Position numbers and translations under genes: made by a program. This document shows positions 9,691 through 17,264 of a DNA stretch of 64,000 bases, in pieces; the stretch's first letter is position 1, and every line of letters begins with the position of its first letter. The notes beneath the pieces were generated by a model. That model ran no database searches and was not told the origin of the DNA. It worked only from the letters and a program-made list of their open reading frames with translations. Where the stretch lies: positions 1-64,000 of the forward strand of contig JAYRMR010000023.1 in the NCBI GenBank assembly GCA_041912595.1, given 5' to 3'. This DNA comes from Roseateles_B sp041912595. Lineage in GTDB: Bacteria; Pseudomonadota; Gammaproteobacteria; Burkholderiales; Burkholderiaceae_C.

Positions 9691-11133
9691 TCAGGCGCCC
9701 GGCGTGGGCTGGCCGTTGGCCTTGGCGTCCTGGGCCGCTCGGGCGGCGGCGGCACGGCGGGCGCGCCAGGCCTTCACGGCCTGCTGGCACTCCTTGGAGC
9801 GCTCCAGCCATTCGCCGAAGACGCGCTCGGCCGTGCACAGCGCCCAGGTCCGCAGGCTCGACCGGTACAGCAGCAGATGGCCCCGGTTCTCGATACGGTT
9901 GGACGACTGGTGGCTGTGGGCGGGCGAGCTGTAGCCCAGGTCGATGGCCGTGAACCGCCCTTCGCTGCTCAGGTCCTCGATGGCCATGTACAGGATGGAC
10001 GTGCCCACCGAGAAGCGCAGCATGGCCGGATCGGTCAGCACATTGTGCAGGTGCAGCGTCGAGCCGAACTGCGTGGCCACCAGGGCGGCCACGGGCACGC
10101 CATCGGACTGCAGCACATAGCAGCGCAGCAGCCCCAGGCGCGCCATCGCCAGGAATTTTTCGGGCGAGATCAGGACGGCGCGGACTTCCGCCGTGGCCAT
10201 GCGCTCGATGGCCGCCAGCAGCACGTCCATGCCTTCGGGCGAATCGATGCGGGTCAGCGCCAGCGGCGCATGGTCGCGCAGCAGCCGGACCTGACGCTTG
10301 AGGTTGTAGCGATGCTTGCTGCCGAACTGCGCCAGATAGGCGTTGAAATCGCCGGGCAGCGGGATCTTGTGGCACTCGCGCCAGCCATGCAGCACGCAGG
10401 CACCCAGCCCGCGCGCCTGGCGGGTCACCGCCTGCAGGCCCATCCAGCTGCTGCCCTCCTGAGACATCGCCGGCAGGGACAGCGCCCCCACATGCGGGCG
10501 CTCTGCGAAGAGGAAGCGCACCATGCTCTCGAGTACGGCCGGGGACTCGTCCCCCAGCACCGCGCTGCCCATCACCGTGCCCACGTGCAGCGTCCCCAGC
10601 TTCAGGCGCCAGTGCCGCACCTGCAGCCCCATGGCGAGATCGCGATAGCGGATCGGCGTCAGGGCCAGGAGTCGGCCGTCGGCGGCGTCCCGGACGGTGA
10701 GGATCTCCACTTCCATGGGATCCTGGCTGGTCGCCCGGATGTACTGGATGAACGCGGGGGACTGGTAGATGGGCTCGGGGCCGTGGCTCTCGGCCAGCAG
10801 CGCCTGCCACTCCTCGATGAAGGCCGGGTCCAGCTCGCGGTCGGTCTCCCACTGCACGCGATGGCGCTGCAGCCCCAGGACCTCCCCCGACGCCGGCGGG
10901 CGCCGCCCGGACGGCACCGGCACGGCCTGCGCAGGCGCGTCCGCGCGGCACACCGAGGAGCCGGCGTCCGCCCATGACATGTCGACCTGTTTCAGCACCG
11001 TTGCCATACCCATTGACTCATCTGCACGCCTGCCCATCACGTTCGATCGAGCGGCGACTTCCCCTGATTGATCAGTCCGCCCCACCGCATCCAGGACCCG
11101 GAGGCTCGCGTTCGGCGGAGTCGACACCGTCAT
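9691..11133 (-). CDS. GNAT-fold acetyltransferase, FemAB/CelD-like (BioF2-like domain)
   Basis: A 480-residue protein. Its central and C-terminal region (about 250-430) resembles the Acetyltransf_6 (PF13480) double-GNAT proteins: the stretch around CHKIPLPGDFNAYLAQFG, then VAALVATQFGSTLHLHNVL, and a conserved acidic turn IDLGYSSPAHSHQSSNRIEN. Such proteins transfer acyl or aminoacyl groups, often in cell-surface or exopolysaccharide biosynthesis. No signal peptide or membrane segment is seen. The C-terminal 35 residues are Ala/Arg-rich. The start is uncertain: ATGs at 11133, 11037 and 11010 are all in frame and none has a strong ribosome site. No polysaccharide genes are adjacent, so the substrate is unknown. 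Confidence 0.65.
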   Translation of the reverse strand: MTVSTPPNASLRVLDAVGRTDQSGEVAARSNVMGRRADESMGMATVLKQVDMSWADAGSSVCRADAPAQAVPVPSGRRPPASGEVLGLQRHRVQWETDRELDPAFIEEWQALLAESHGPEPIYQSPAFIQYIRATSQDPMEVEILTVRDAADGRLLALTPIRYRDLAMGLQVRHWRLKLGTLHVGTVMGSAVLGDESPAVLESMVRFLFAERPHVGALSLPAMSQEGSSWMGLQAVTRQARGLGACVLHGWRECHKIPLPGDFNAYLAQFGSKHRYNLKRQVRLLRDHAPLALTRIDSPEGMDVLLAAIERMATAEVRAVLISPEKFLAMARLGLLRCYVLQSDGVPVAALVATQFGSTLHLHNVLTDPAMLRFSVGTSILYMAIEDLSSEGRFTAIDLGYSSPAHSHQSSNRIENRGHLLLYRSSLRTWALCTAERVFGEWLERSKECQQAVKAWRARRAAAARAAQDAKANGQPTPGA

Positions 11134-11348
11134 GACGTCTCGGAAACAAACAGAAACGTCTGAACAGCGGCGCGATGATAGGCGCCCTCAGGGGGGGGTC
11201 GGAGCAGTCTGACGCCCCTGCCCTCCATTCAGGGGGACGGGGATTCGTGCAGGCCTGCACACTTGATGCGGGAAAGCGCCGAAGCGGCGTCCGGCGGGCC
11301 CGGCGCCTGTTCATCGGGGCTCTGCCGATGACGCCCGACGGCGCCATG

Positions 11349-11373
11349 AAAAAAGCCGGGCGAACCCGGCTCT
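11349..11373 (-). terminator. Rho-independent terminator after alanine dehydrogenase
   Basis: On the minus strand an AGCCGGG / CCCGGCT stem with a TTCG tetraloop is followed by six T residues. It lies 22 bases past the ald stop codon and fits an intrinsic terminator very well. Confidence 0.9.
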
Positions 11374-11394
11374 GCTGCAGGAAAGGCAAGCTGC

Positions 11395-12510
11395 TCAGGC
11401 CAGCAGGGCATCCGCGGCCAGGTAGTCGTAGCCCAGGTCGCGGGCGACGGCTTCGTACGTCACCTTGCCCTGCGCCACGTTCAGGCCGGCCTTGAGGTGG
11501 GCGTTGTCCTTGAGGGCCTGGCGCCAGCCCTTGTCCGCCAGCGCCACGGCATGGCCGATGGTGGCGTTGTTCAGGGCGAAGGTGGACGTGCGGGCCACGG
11601 CCCCGGGCATATTGGCCACGCAGTAGTGCACCACGCCGTCCACCAGGTAGGTGGGCTCGGCGTGCGTCGTGGCATGCGAGGTCTCGAAGCAGCCGCCCTG
11701 GTCGATGGCGACGTCCACCACGACCGCGCCCTTCTTCATGCGCGAGACCATGTCGCGCGTCACCAGCTTCGGCGCCGCGGCACCGGGGATCAGCACGCCG
11801 CCGATCACCAGGTCGGCGGCCAGCACGGACTCCTCGACGCTCTGGGCGTTGGAGTACAGCGTGGTGATGCGGTTGCCGAAGACCAGGTCCAGCTGGCGCA
11901 GGCGGTCCACGCTCTTGTCGAGCACCGTGACGCGGGCGCCCAGGCCCACGGCCATCTGCAGCGCATGCGTGCCGACCACGCCGGCGCCGATGATCGCCAC
12001 CTGCGCGGGCGCCACGCCGGGCACGCCGCCCAGCAGCACGCCCATGCCGCCCTTGCTCTTCTCGAGATGGGCCGCGCCCGCCTGGATGGACATGCGGCCA
12101 GCCACCTCGCTCATGGGGGCCAGCAGCGGCAGGCCGCCGCCCGGGCCGGTGATGGTTTCGTAGGCGATGCAGATGGCGCCGCTCTTGACCAGGGCCGCGG
12201 TCTGCTCGGGGTCCGGCGCCAGGTGCAGATAGGTGTAGAGGATCTGGCCTTCACGCAGCATCGCGCATTCCTGCGGCTGCGGCTCCTTGACCTTGACGAT
12301 CATGTCGCTCTGGGCGAAGACCGTGGCGGCGTCCGGCGCGATCTGGGCGCCGGCGGCGACGTACTGCTCGTCGCTCAGGCCGATGGCGGCGCCGGCCTGC
12401 GTCTGCACCAGCACGCTGTGGCCGCGGCTGGTCAGCTCGCGCACGCTGGCGGGCGTCAGGCCGACGCGGTACTCATGGTTCTTGATTTCCTTGGGGCATC
12501 CGATCTTCAT
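11395..12510 (-). CDS. ald: Alanine dehydrogenase
   Basis: A 371-residue NAD-dependent enzyme that interconverts L-alanine and pyruvate plus ammonium in the cytoplasm. It begins with the family hallmark MKIGCPKEIKNHEYRVGLTP; the frame extends 29 codons further upstream but that part is not conserved-looking. The dinucleotide-binding motif GAGVVGTHALQMAVGLGA lies at about 170-187. AYETITGPGGGLPLLAPMSE and PGAVARTSTFALNNAT are also diagnostic. Length matches the family (about 370). It appears monocistronic, with its own terminator downstream at 11349-11373. No Lrp/AsnC regulator gene, its common partner, is adjacent. Confidence 0.95.
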   Translation of the reverse strand: MKIGCPKEIKNHEYRVGLTPASVRELTSRGHSVLVQTQAGAAIGLSDEQYVAAGAQIAPDAATVFAQSDMIVKVKEPQPQECAMLREGQILYTYLHLAPDPEQTAALVKSGAICIAYETITGPGGGLPLLAPMSEVAGRMSIQAGAAHLEKSKGGMGVLLGGVPGVAPAQVAIIGAGVVGTHALQMAVGLGARVTVLDKSVDRLRQLDLVFGNRITTLYSNAQSVEESVLAADLVIGGVLIPGAAAPKLVTRDMVSRMKKGAVVVDVAIDQGGCFETSHATTHAEPTYLVDGVVHYCVANMPGAVARTSTFALNNATIGHAVALADKGWRQALKDNAHLKAGLNVAQGKVTYEAVARDLGYDYLAADALLA

Positions 12511-12653
12511 GGCTTGTCTCCTGGAGGCCTCGCGGGCCGGGGTTCTGAAGCCGTCGGTTGTACGACCGCCGCCCGGCACGCCGCAAGCGCCATTCACCGA
12601 TCTCGCCCCTCATTAGCCGCGCTTATGGCGCAGCGCAGCATGGCGCGCCGCGT

Positions 12654-12899
12654 TCAGCCGGGCGTCCAGGACTCGATCTGCAGCACCCCGCTGTCCAGCT
12701 GGCGCGCCTCGACGATGAGCCGCTGACCGAGCAGCGCCTCGAGCGCCTCGTCGCGGAAGTCGTTCCCACCCAGGCGGCGGACCGGCAAGACCTGGCCCCC
12801 ATCCAGGCGCAGCACCAGGCCCTGCCGTTCGCTCTTGCTGCCCGCGGCGAGGCGACGGCGCTCGATCACACCGGTCCAGGTCTTGACGGGATGCCCCAT
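12654..12899 (-). CDS. Small beta-rich protein paired with the C25-like peptidase
   Basis: An 81-residue protein (MGHPVKTWTGVIERRR...) that I do not recognise. The pattern alternates hydrophobic residues as in beta strands (TWTGVIERRRL, GLVLRLDGG, QVLPVRRL, RLIVEARQL, GVLQIESW), with one short helix (DEALEALLG). This suggests a small barrel, possibly OB- or SH3-like, but that is inference. It has no signal peptide, no Cys and no membrane segment. It begins 12 bases after the stop codon of the peptidase gene on the same strand, so the two are almost certainly one operon. Possible roles are an inhibitor, activator, adaptor or substrate of the protease. Confidence 0.65.
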   Translation of the reverse strand: MGHPVKTWTGVIERRRLAAGSKSERQGLVLRLDGGQVLPVRRLGGNDFRDEALEALLGQRLIVEARQLDSGVLQIESWTPG

Positions 12900-12911
12900 G
12901 CCGACGCTCGC

Positions 12912-14423
12912 TCAGGCCCCGCGGGCATGCAGGCGGCGCACGTGCAGCAGCTCGCCGTCCTGCTCGGTGGCCACCAGCGTCACCAACTGGCCGTTGGGCT
13001 TGCGGCCCTTCAGCACGTGAATGCTGCGCGGCGGGATCTTCGGCCCGAGCCGGCTGGCCTGCAGCACATAGCTGCGTCGCTGCGCGGCCTTGAGGTCGAG
13101 GCCGCTCTCCTTCGCCATCGAGCGCAGCACCTTCTCGACGGGCGCCGCGGCGGCCTGCTCGCTGGGCCGCAGCAAGGGCAGCGAGCGGCCGAGATTCAGG
13201 CCCTCGCGCTCCAGGCGCTCACGGCGCAGGCCGCGCACGCCGCGGTCCTGCACCTTGGAGAAGGCGGTCTTGAACGCCTTCGTCTTCGTGAGGGCATGAC
13301 CGATGAAGCCGACCGGCTGCACGGACGGGTCGCCCAGCAGGTAGAACTGCGCCAGGGTCTTGAGGTCCACGGGGTCCAGATGGGTGCGCTCGCCCGCGAA
13401 TTTCTGGCGCGCCTCGAGCGCCGCCCGGCCCAGGGAGGCGCCCGCGAGCACGCGCTGCAGGAAGTACTGGCAGACCAGGTCGGCCGAGCCATTGCCCTCG
13501 CTCGGGCCGTAGGCAATGGTGGTGCTGCCGAAGAAGCCCCAGGCGCCATCGGCCAGGTAGCTCAGGGCGATGCCCAAGTGGCCTCCGGCGTCGTCCGGGT
13601 CGTAGAGTTGCGCGCCATAGCAGCACTCCGCGGCAATCACTGTGCCTGCGCTGACCCGGCCGCGCAGGTGGCTGGCCCGGTGCGCCACCGGGTAGTCGTC
13701 GCCCTGCTGCCCGAGGTACTCGGGGCTCGTGTCACCGCCATGGCAGTTGATGAAGTGCACGCGCGGCGCGAGCTCGGCCTTGCTCCAGCGCGGGCCTTCC
13801 GGCGGCGCCAGCTTGAGCTGCTCGGCCTGACCGAAGAGATTGCTCAGGCTCAGGCGCGTGGAGGCCTGCCACTCGGCGGCGCTGAGGCCGAAGCTCTGCT
13901 GGAACAAGGCGCGATCCAGCGGCTTGGCGCGCGCGGCGGCATGGATGAGCTGCAGCAGCAGATCCGGCGTCTTGGCGCCCGGCACGTCGGGCAGCCGCCC
14001 CACCACCCGGCTCGGCCCCTGGAAGCGCGCCGCGTCGGTGCTGTAGGGGGCTTCGCAGGCATAGGGCAGATCGCTCGGGACCGTCTTGTCGCAGTCCCCG
14101 TCATCGCCGGTGAAGGCCGGGTTGACGAGCGGCACGAAGGGCAGCACATCCTGCGCGCCGAGCAGCAGGAAGTAGTGGGGCACCAGCGCCGTCGCGAGGC
14201 CGTCGATGGCGGCCTTCAACGCCTTCGGGTCCGAGCGGGGCACCGCCGACAGGCCGAGGCGCTTCATCGCCGCGGCGTCGTCCACGCTGAGCACCTGCGT
14301 GTCGATGCCGCGGCGGCGGTCCGCCCTCACGAGGGCCTTGAGCGCCGCGTCGATGCGGCCCAGCCCGGCCTTGCCGTACTTGCCCGTCAGGGCGGCGCCG
14401 TGGCGCAGGATCAGCTTGTCCAT
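12912..14423 (-). CDS. Cytoplasmic gingipain/caspase-fold (C25-like) cysteine peptidase
   Basis: A 503-residue protein with hallmarks of clan CD family C25. A hydrophobic strand plus acid (FLLLGAQDVLPFVP, 85-98) is followed by VVGRLPDVPG (140-149). The catalytic His is predicted at 228 (INCHGGD) and the nucleophile Cys at 267 or 268 (AAECCYG). Further family-like features are FFGSTTIAYG (297-306) and YLLGDPSVQP (361-370). Unlike secreted gingipains it has no signal peptide and no secretion tail, so it should act in the cytosol. Residues 371-503 form a basic extra domain. The start MDKLILRHG is preferred over a longer frame at 14513 that runs through the upstream repeat. It forms an operon with the 81-residue gene. 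Confidence 0.75.
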   Translation of the reverse strand: MDKLILRHGAALTGKYGKAGLGRIDAALKALVRADRRRGIDTQVLSVDDAAAMKRLGLSAVPRSDPKALKAAIDGLATALVPHYFLLLGAQDVLPFVPLVNPAFTGDDGDCDKTVPSDLPYACEAPYSTDAARFQGPSRVVGRLPDVPGAKTPDLLLQLIHAAARAKPLDRALFQQSFGLSAAEWQASTRLSLSNLFGQAEQLKLAPPEGPRWSKAELAPRVHFINCHGGDTSPEYLGQQGDDYPVAHRASHLRGRVSAGTVIAAECCYGAQLYDPDDAGGHLGIALSYLADGAWGFFGSTTIAYGPSEGNGSADLVCQYFLQRVLAGASLGRAALEARQKFAGERTHLDPVDLKTLAQFYLLGDPSVQPVGFIGHALTKTKAFKTAFSKVQDRGVRGLRRERLEREGLNLGRSLPLLRPSEQAAAAPVEKVLRSMAKESGLDLKAAQRRSYVLQASRLGPKIPPRSIHVLKGRKPNGQLVTLVATEQDGELLHVRRLHARGA

Positions 14424-14450
14424 GCAGTGAACTCCCCGTGCTTCAAAGTG

Positions 14451-14470
14451 CGTTGGAATGCGTTGGAATG
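14451..14470. repeat. 10-bp tandem repeat upstream of the C25-like gene
   Basis: CGTTGGAATG occurs twice head to tail (14451-14460 and 14461-14470), 28 bases upstream of the peptidase start on its transcribed side. It could be a regulator site or chance; no promoter boxes were clear. Confidence 0.5.
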
Positions 14471-14605
14471 CGTCAAACGGCGCATTGTTGCGGTCGATCC
14501 CGCACGAGGACAAGGGCCTCTCCCTAGTTCATTCATTCTTGGGACGACAGTCGGCGGCATCGCGCCTACTCTGCGCACTCCCGCAAGAAGCCACAAGGAA
14601 CCCCG

Positions 14606-15055
14606 ATGAAAGCGCCTCCCCAAGGCTGGCCCCGCATCGCCAGCAGCCTCTTCTACAACGATGCCAACGCCGCCATCGCCTGGCTCGTCCGGGCCTTCGG
14701 CTTCACCGTGCAGCTCAAGGTGGACGGCCCCGACGGCACCGTGCTGCACAGTCAGCTCAGCTACGGCGAAGGGCTGGTCATGGTCGGCGAGGGCCGTGCC
14801 GAGCGCACGCAGCGATTCGGCGTGCCCTTGCGCAGCCCGCTCGCCTGCGAGGGCAGCAACACCCAGGCCCTGATGGTCTACGTGGACGACGCCGAGGCCC
14901 ATTGCGCCCGGGCGCGCGCCGAGGGCGCCCGCATCGTGATGGAGCCGTCCGTGCAGGACTACGGCCCCGGCTACTGGGCCGACCGCTGCTACGGCGCGCT
15001 CGATCTCGACGGCCATCTGTGGTGGTTCTGCGAACGCGTGCGGGATCCCGCCTGA
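14606..15055 (+). CDS. VOC (glyoxalase/PhnB-like) family protein
   Basis: A 149-residue protein with two beta-alpha-beta-beta-beta modules. The N-terminal one contains SLFYNDANAAIAWLVRAFGF and the C-terminal one ALMVYVDDAEAHCARARAEG, followed by YGPGYWADRCYGALDLDGHLWWF. This is typical of the PhnB-like branch of the vicinal oxygen chelate superfamily, whose members bind metals, bind antibiotics or isomerise small molecules. The substrate cannot be deduced. AGGAACC precedes the ATG. The gene is transcribed divergently from the C25-like peptidase operon. Confidence 0.85.
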   Translation: MKAPPQGWPRIASSLFYNDANAAIAWLVRAFGFTVQLKVDGPDGTVLHSQLSYGEGLVMVGEGRAERTQRFGVPLRSPLACEGSNTQALMVYVDDAEAHCARARAEGARIVMEPSVQDYGPGYWADRCYGALDLDGHLWWFCERVRDPA

Positions 15056-15162
15056 ACGGCACGGCCCCTGTCATGACGGCATCAAAGTCCCGCCGCAAGA
15101 TGCGGGGCACGAACGATCCGCAGTGCACGGGATCGCCTCCAGCCCCCCCGTGGAACGCGCCC

Positions 15163-16110
15163 ATGAAACTGCAAAAGACGGACCTTGCCCGCGAGCTGCT
15201 GCGCAGCCCCCGCCGCGACCTGCCCGCCGGCGAGCGCATGCTGCTGATCACCGTGGACGGCCGGCGTGACCTGCCCCAGCTGCGCGAGCTCGCTCGCAAC
15301 CTGGGGCTCGACCCGGCGGTGGTGGAGACGCTCTACGGCCGCGGCCTGATCGCACCGGTGGCGGCTGACTCCAGTGGCGTTGACGAGGCCACAGCATCCC
15401 TGGGGCGCAACGGTGCCCAGGGTGTCTTGGGAGCCATGAGCTCAACAGGCCACTTGGGCGGAACGATCAGCGGAACGATCAGCGGAACGATCAGCGGAAC
15501 GATCAGCGGCACGACCGGCGGCGCGATCACCGCTGCTTCGGGCACAGGCGCCGCCCTTGCTCGCCGCGGTGGGCCCGGCACCTCGAAGGCGCAGCCCTTG
15601 CCGATCCCGCGAAAAGGCCCGCCGCTGACGTCCACAGAGCCCACGGCGGCTGCAGCCGGCAGGGCACCACCGGAGCGCCCGGCATCGGCATCGGCATCGG
15701 CATCGGCATCGGAGTCTGCGGCCACGCGGGTCTCATCAGCCGACGAATCCATGGCGGTCGCGAGCGCTTCGCCGCAGGGGCACACGCGCGGGGCCGAGGC
15801 CAGCGCCCTGGCGGCCTCAGGCCACGAGCAGGCCCGGCAGGCGCTCATCGCCGCGCAGGCGGCCGCGGGCGAGCAGGCGCGTCGCCTGCTGCGCGCAAAG
15901 GTCTATGCGCTGGATCTCGTCGCCCGCATGCTGGCGGGCCAGGACGGTGATCTGCGAGCCCTCGCCCGCCATATCGACAACGAGGAAGGTCTGCTGCTGT
16001 GGATTGAAGTCGCCGCACAGCACCTGCGCGAGCGCGCCGGGGATGAGCGCTCGGAGCGCTTCAGGCAGCGGGTGCTGGAGGAACTGGGGCTGGCCTCGGC
16101 CCTGGCCTGA
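15163..16110 (+). CDS. Hypothetical protein with tandem Thr-Ile-Ser-Gly and Ser-Ala repeats
   Basis: A 315-residue protein of unknown function. The N-terminal about 65 residues (MKLQKTDLARELLRSP, then GERMLLITVDGRRDLPQLRELA) resemble a small winged-helix or regulatory domain often seen in uncharacterised Burkholderiales proteins. The middle (about 66-225) is low complexity: four perfect TISG units plus a TTGG variant around residues 100-119, then a (Ala-Ser)n run at about 173-183. The C-terminal 90 residues are helical and conserved-looking (RRLLRAKVYALDLVARMLAG, then ARHIDNEEGLLLWIEVAAQHL). No signal peptide is evident. Repeat copy changes would alter length in whole codons. Confidence 0.65.
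   Translation: MKLQKTDLARELLRSPRRDLPAGERMLLITVDGRRDLPQLRELARNLGLDPAVVETLYGRGLIAPVAADSSGVDEATASLGRNGAQGVLGAMSSTGHLGGTISGTISGTISGTISGTTGGAITAASGTGAALARRGGPGTSKAQPLPIPRKGPPLTSTEPTAAAAGRAPPERPASASASASASESAATRVSSADESMAVASASPQGHTRGAEASALAASGHEQARQALIAAQAAAGEQARRLLRAKVYALDLVARMLAGQDGDLRALARHIDNEEGLLLWIEVAAQHLRERAGDERSERFRQRVLEELGLASALA
15460..15507 (+). repeat. 12-bp tandem repeat, four perfect copies
   Basis: GGAACGATCAGC is repeated four times without error, with a diverged fifth unit at 15508-15519. Each unit encodes Gly-Thr-Ile-Ser in frame. Confidence 0.95.
15682..15711 (+). repeat. 6-bp tandem repeat, five copies
   Basis: GCATCG is repeated five times and encodes alternating Ala and Ser inside the hypothetical protein at 15163-16110. 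Confidence 0.95.
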
Positions 16111-16327
16111 GGCCAGCGCCCTTCTGCAGCGGGCGTCCGGTCCCGCGGGTATGCAGGCCGGCACGATCGACCACCGGCCGAGCGTCGTTCATAGGTGCCT
16201 CCAAAGGCGCCTCCAAACCCGCATCCACAACCGCATCCGAAGCCGCGTTCACAGCCACCGCCCGAAGCACCTCCGCCGGCACACCACACCGGCACGCGAC
16301 ACCGGCACGCGACACCGGCGCGAAGTG

Positions 16328-17239
16328 TCAGCCCTGCCGCTTCGCCAGCAAGGCCCGAGCGACGCGGGACACCGGGGGGCGGCCGAGCTGTTCCGAGATG
16401 AAAGCGCCGGCATCGACGAGGCGGTCGAGGTCGATGCCCGTTTCGATGCCCAGGCCGTTGAGCAGGAACACCACATCCTCGGTGGCCACATTGCCCGTGG
16501 CGCCCTTGGCGTAAGGGCAGCCACCCAGGCCCGCGACGCTGGTGTCGAACGTGTGGATGCCCATTTCCAGGCAGGCGTAGATGTTGGACAGCGCCTGGCC
16601 GTAGGTGTCGTGGAAGTGGCCGCTGACCTCGTGCAGCGGGTAGTGCTTCAGGGCGCGCTCCATGGCGGCCTGGATGCGGCGGGGCGTGCCCACGCCGATG
16701 GTGTCGGCAACGCCCAGGTGATCCACGCCGATGCCCTTCATCAGCAGCACGACGCGCTCGACCTGGTCCGGCGAGATGTCGCCCTCGTAGGGGCAGCCCA
16801 CGGCGCAGGACAGCGCGCCGCGCACCTTCAGGCCCGCCGCATGCGCCGCCTCGACCACCGGCGCGAAGCGCTCGATGCTCTCCGCCACGCTGCAGTTGAT
16901 GTTCTTCTGGCTGAAGGCCTCCGAGGCCGCCCCGAACACCACGATCTCGTCCGGCTTCGTGGCAAGGGCCGATTCCAGCCCCTTCATGTTCGGCGTCAGC
17001 ACGCTGTAGCGCACGCCGGGGCGGCGCTCGATGGCGGCCATCACCGCCGTGTTGTCACCCATCTGCGGCACCCACTTGGGGCTGACGAAGCTGGTGACTT
17101 CGATGTTTTTCAGGCCGGCGTCCTGCAGCATCGAGACCAGACGGGCCTTGTGCTCGGTCGCGACGGGCTGCTTCTCGTTCTGCAGGCCATCGCGCGGGCC
17201 GACATCGACAAGGGTGACGTGCGAGGGGAAGCGGCTCAT
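16328..17239 (-). CDS. liuE: Hydroxymethylglutaryl-CoA lyase
   Basis: A 303-residue TIM-barrel lyase that cleaves 3-hydroxy-3-methylglutaryl-CoA to acetoacetate and acetyl-CoA, the last step of leucine breakdown. VDVGPRDGLQNEKQP (residues 11-25), the metal-binding GHFHDTYGQ (207-215) and the catalytic loop AGLGGCPYAKGATGN with Cys241 (236-250) are all present. Full length for the family (about 300). It is the last gene of the minus-strand liu/bio train, starting 25 bases after the biotin-carboxylase subunit gene. Bases 16111-16327 downstream hold short degenerate repeats but no clear terminator. Confidence 0.95.
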   Translation of the reverse strand: MSRFPSHVTLVDVGPRDGLQNEKQPVATEHKARLVSMLQDAGLKNIEVTSFVSPKWVPQMGDNTAVMAAIERRPGVRYSVLTPNMKGLESALATKPDEIVVFGAASEAFSQKNINCSVAESIERFAPVVEAAHAAGLKVRGALSCAVGCPYEGDISPDQVERVVLLMKGIGVDHLGVADTIGVGTPRRIQAAMERALKHYPLHEVSGHFHDTYGQALSNIYACLEMGIHTFDTSVAGLGGCPYAKGATGNVATEDVVFLLNGLGIETGIDLDRLVDAGAFISEQLGRPPVSRVARALLAKRQG

Positions 17240-17264
17240 GGGGATCTCCTTCGTGAGGCCAGGA

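Noticed and set aside
14458..15162. Upstream extension of the repeat-rich hypothetical gene to 550 codons
   Set aside because: The extension runs out of frame through the VOC gene and has shadow composition; the ATG at 15163 is the likely start.
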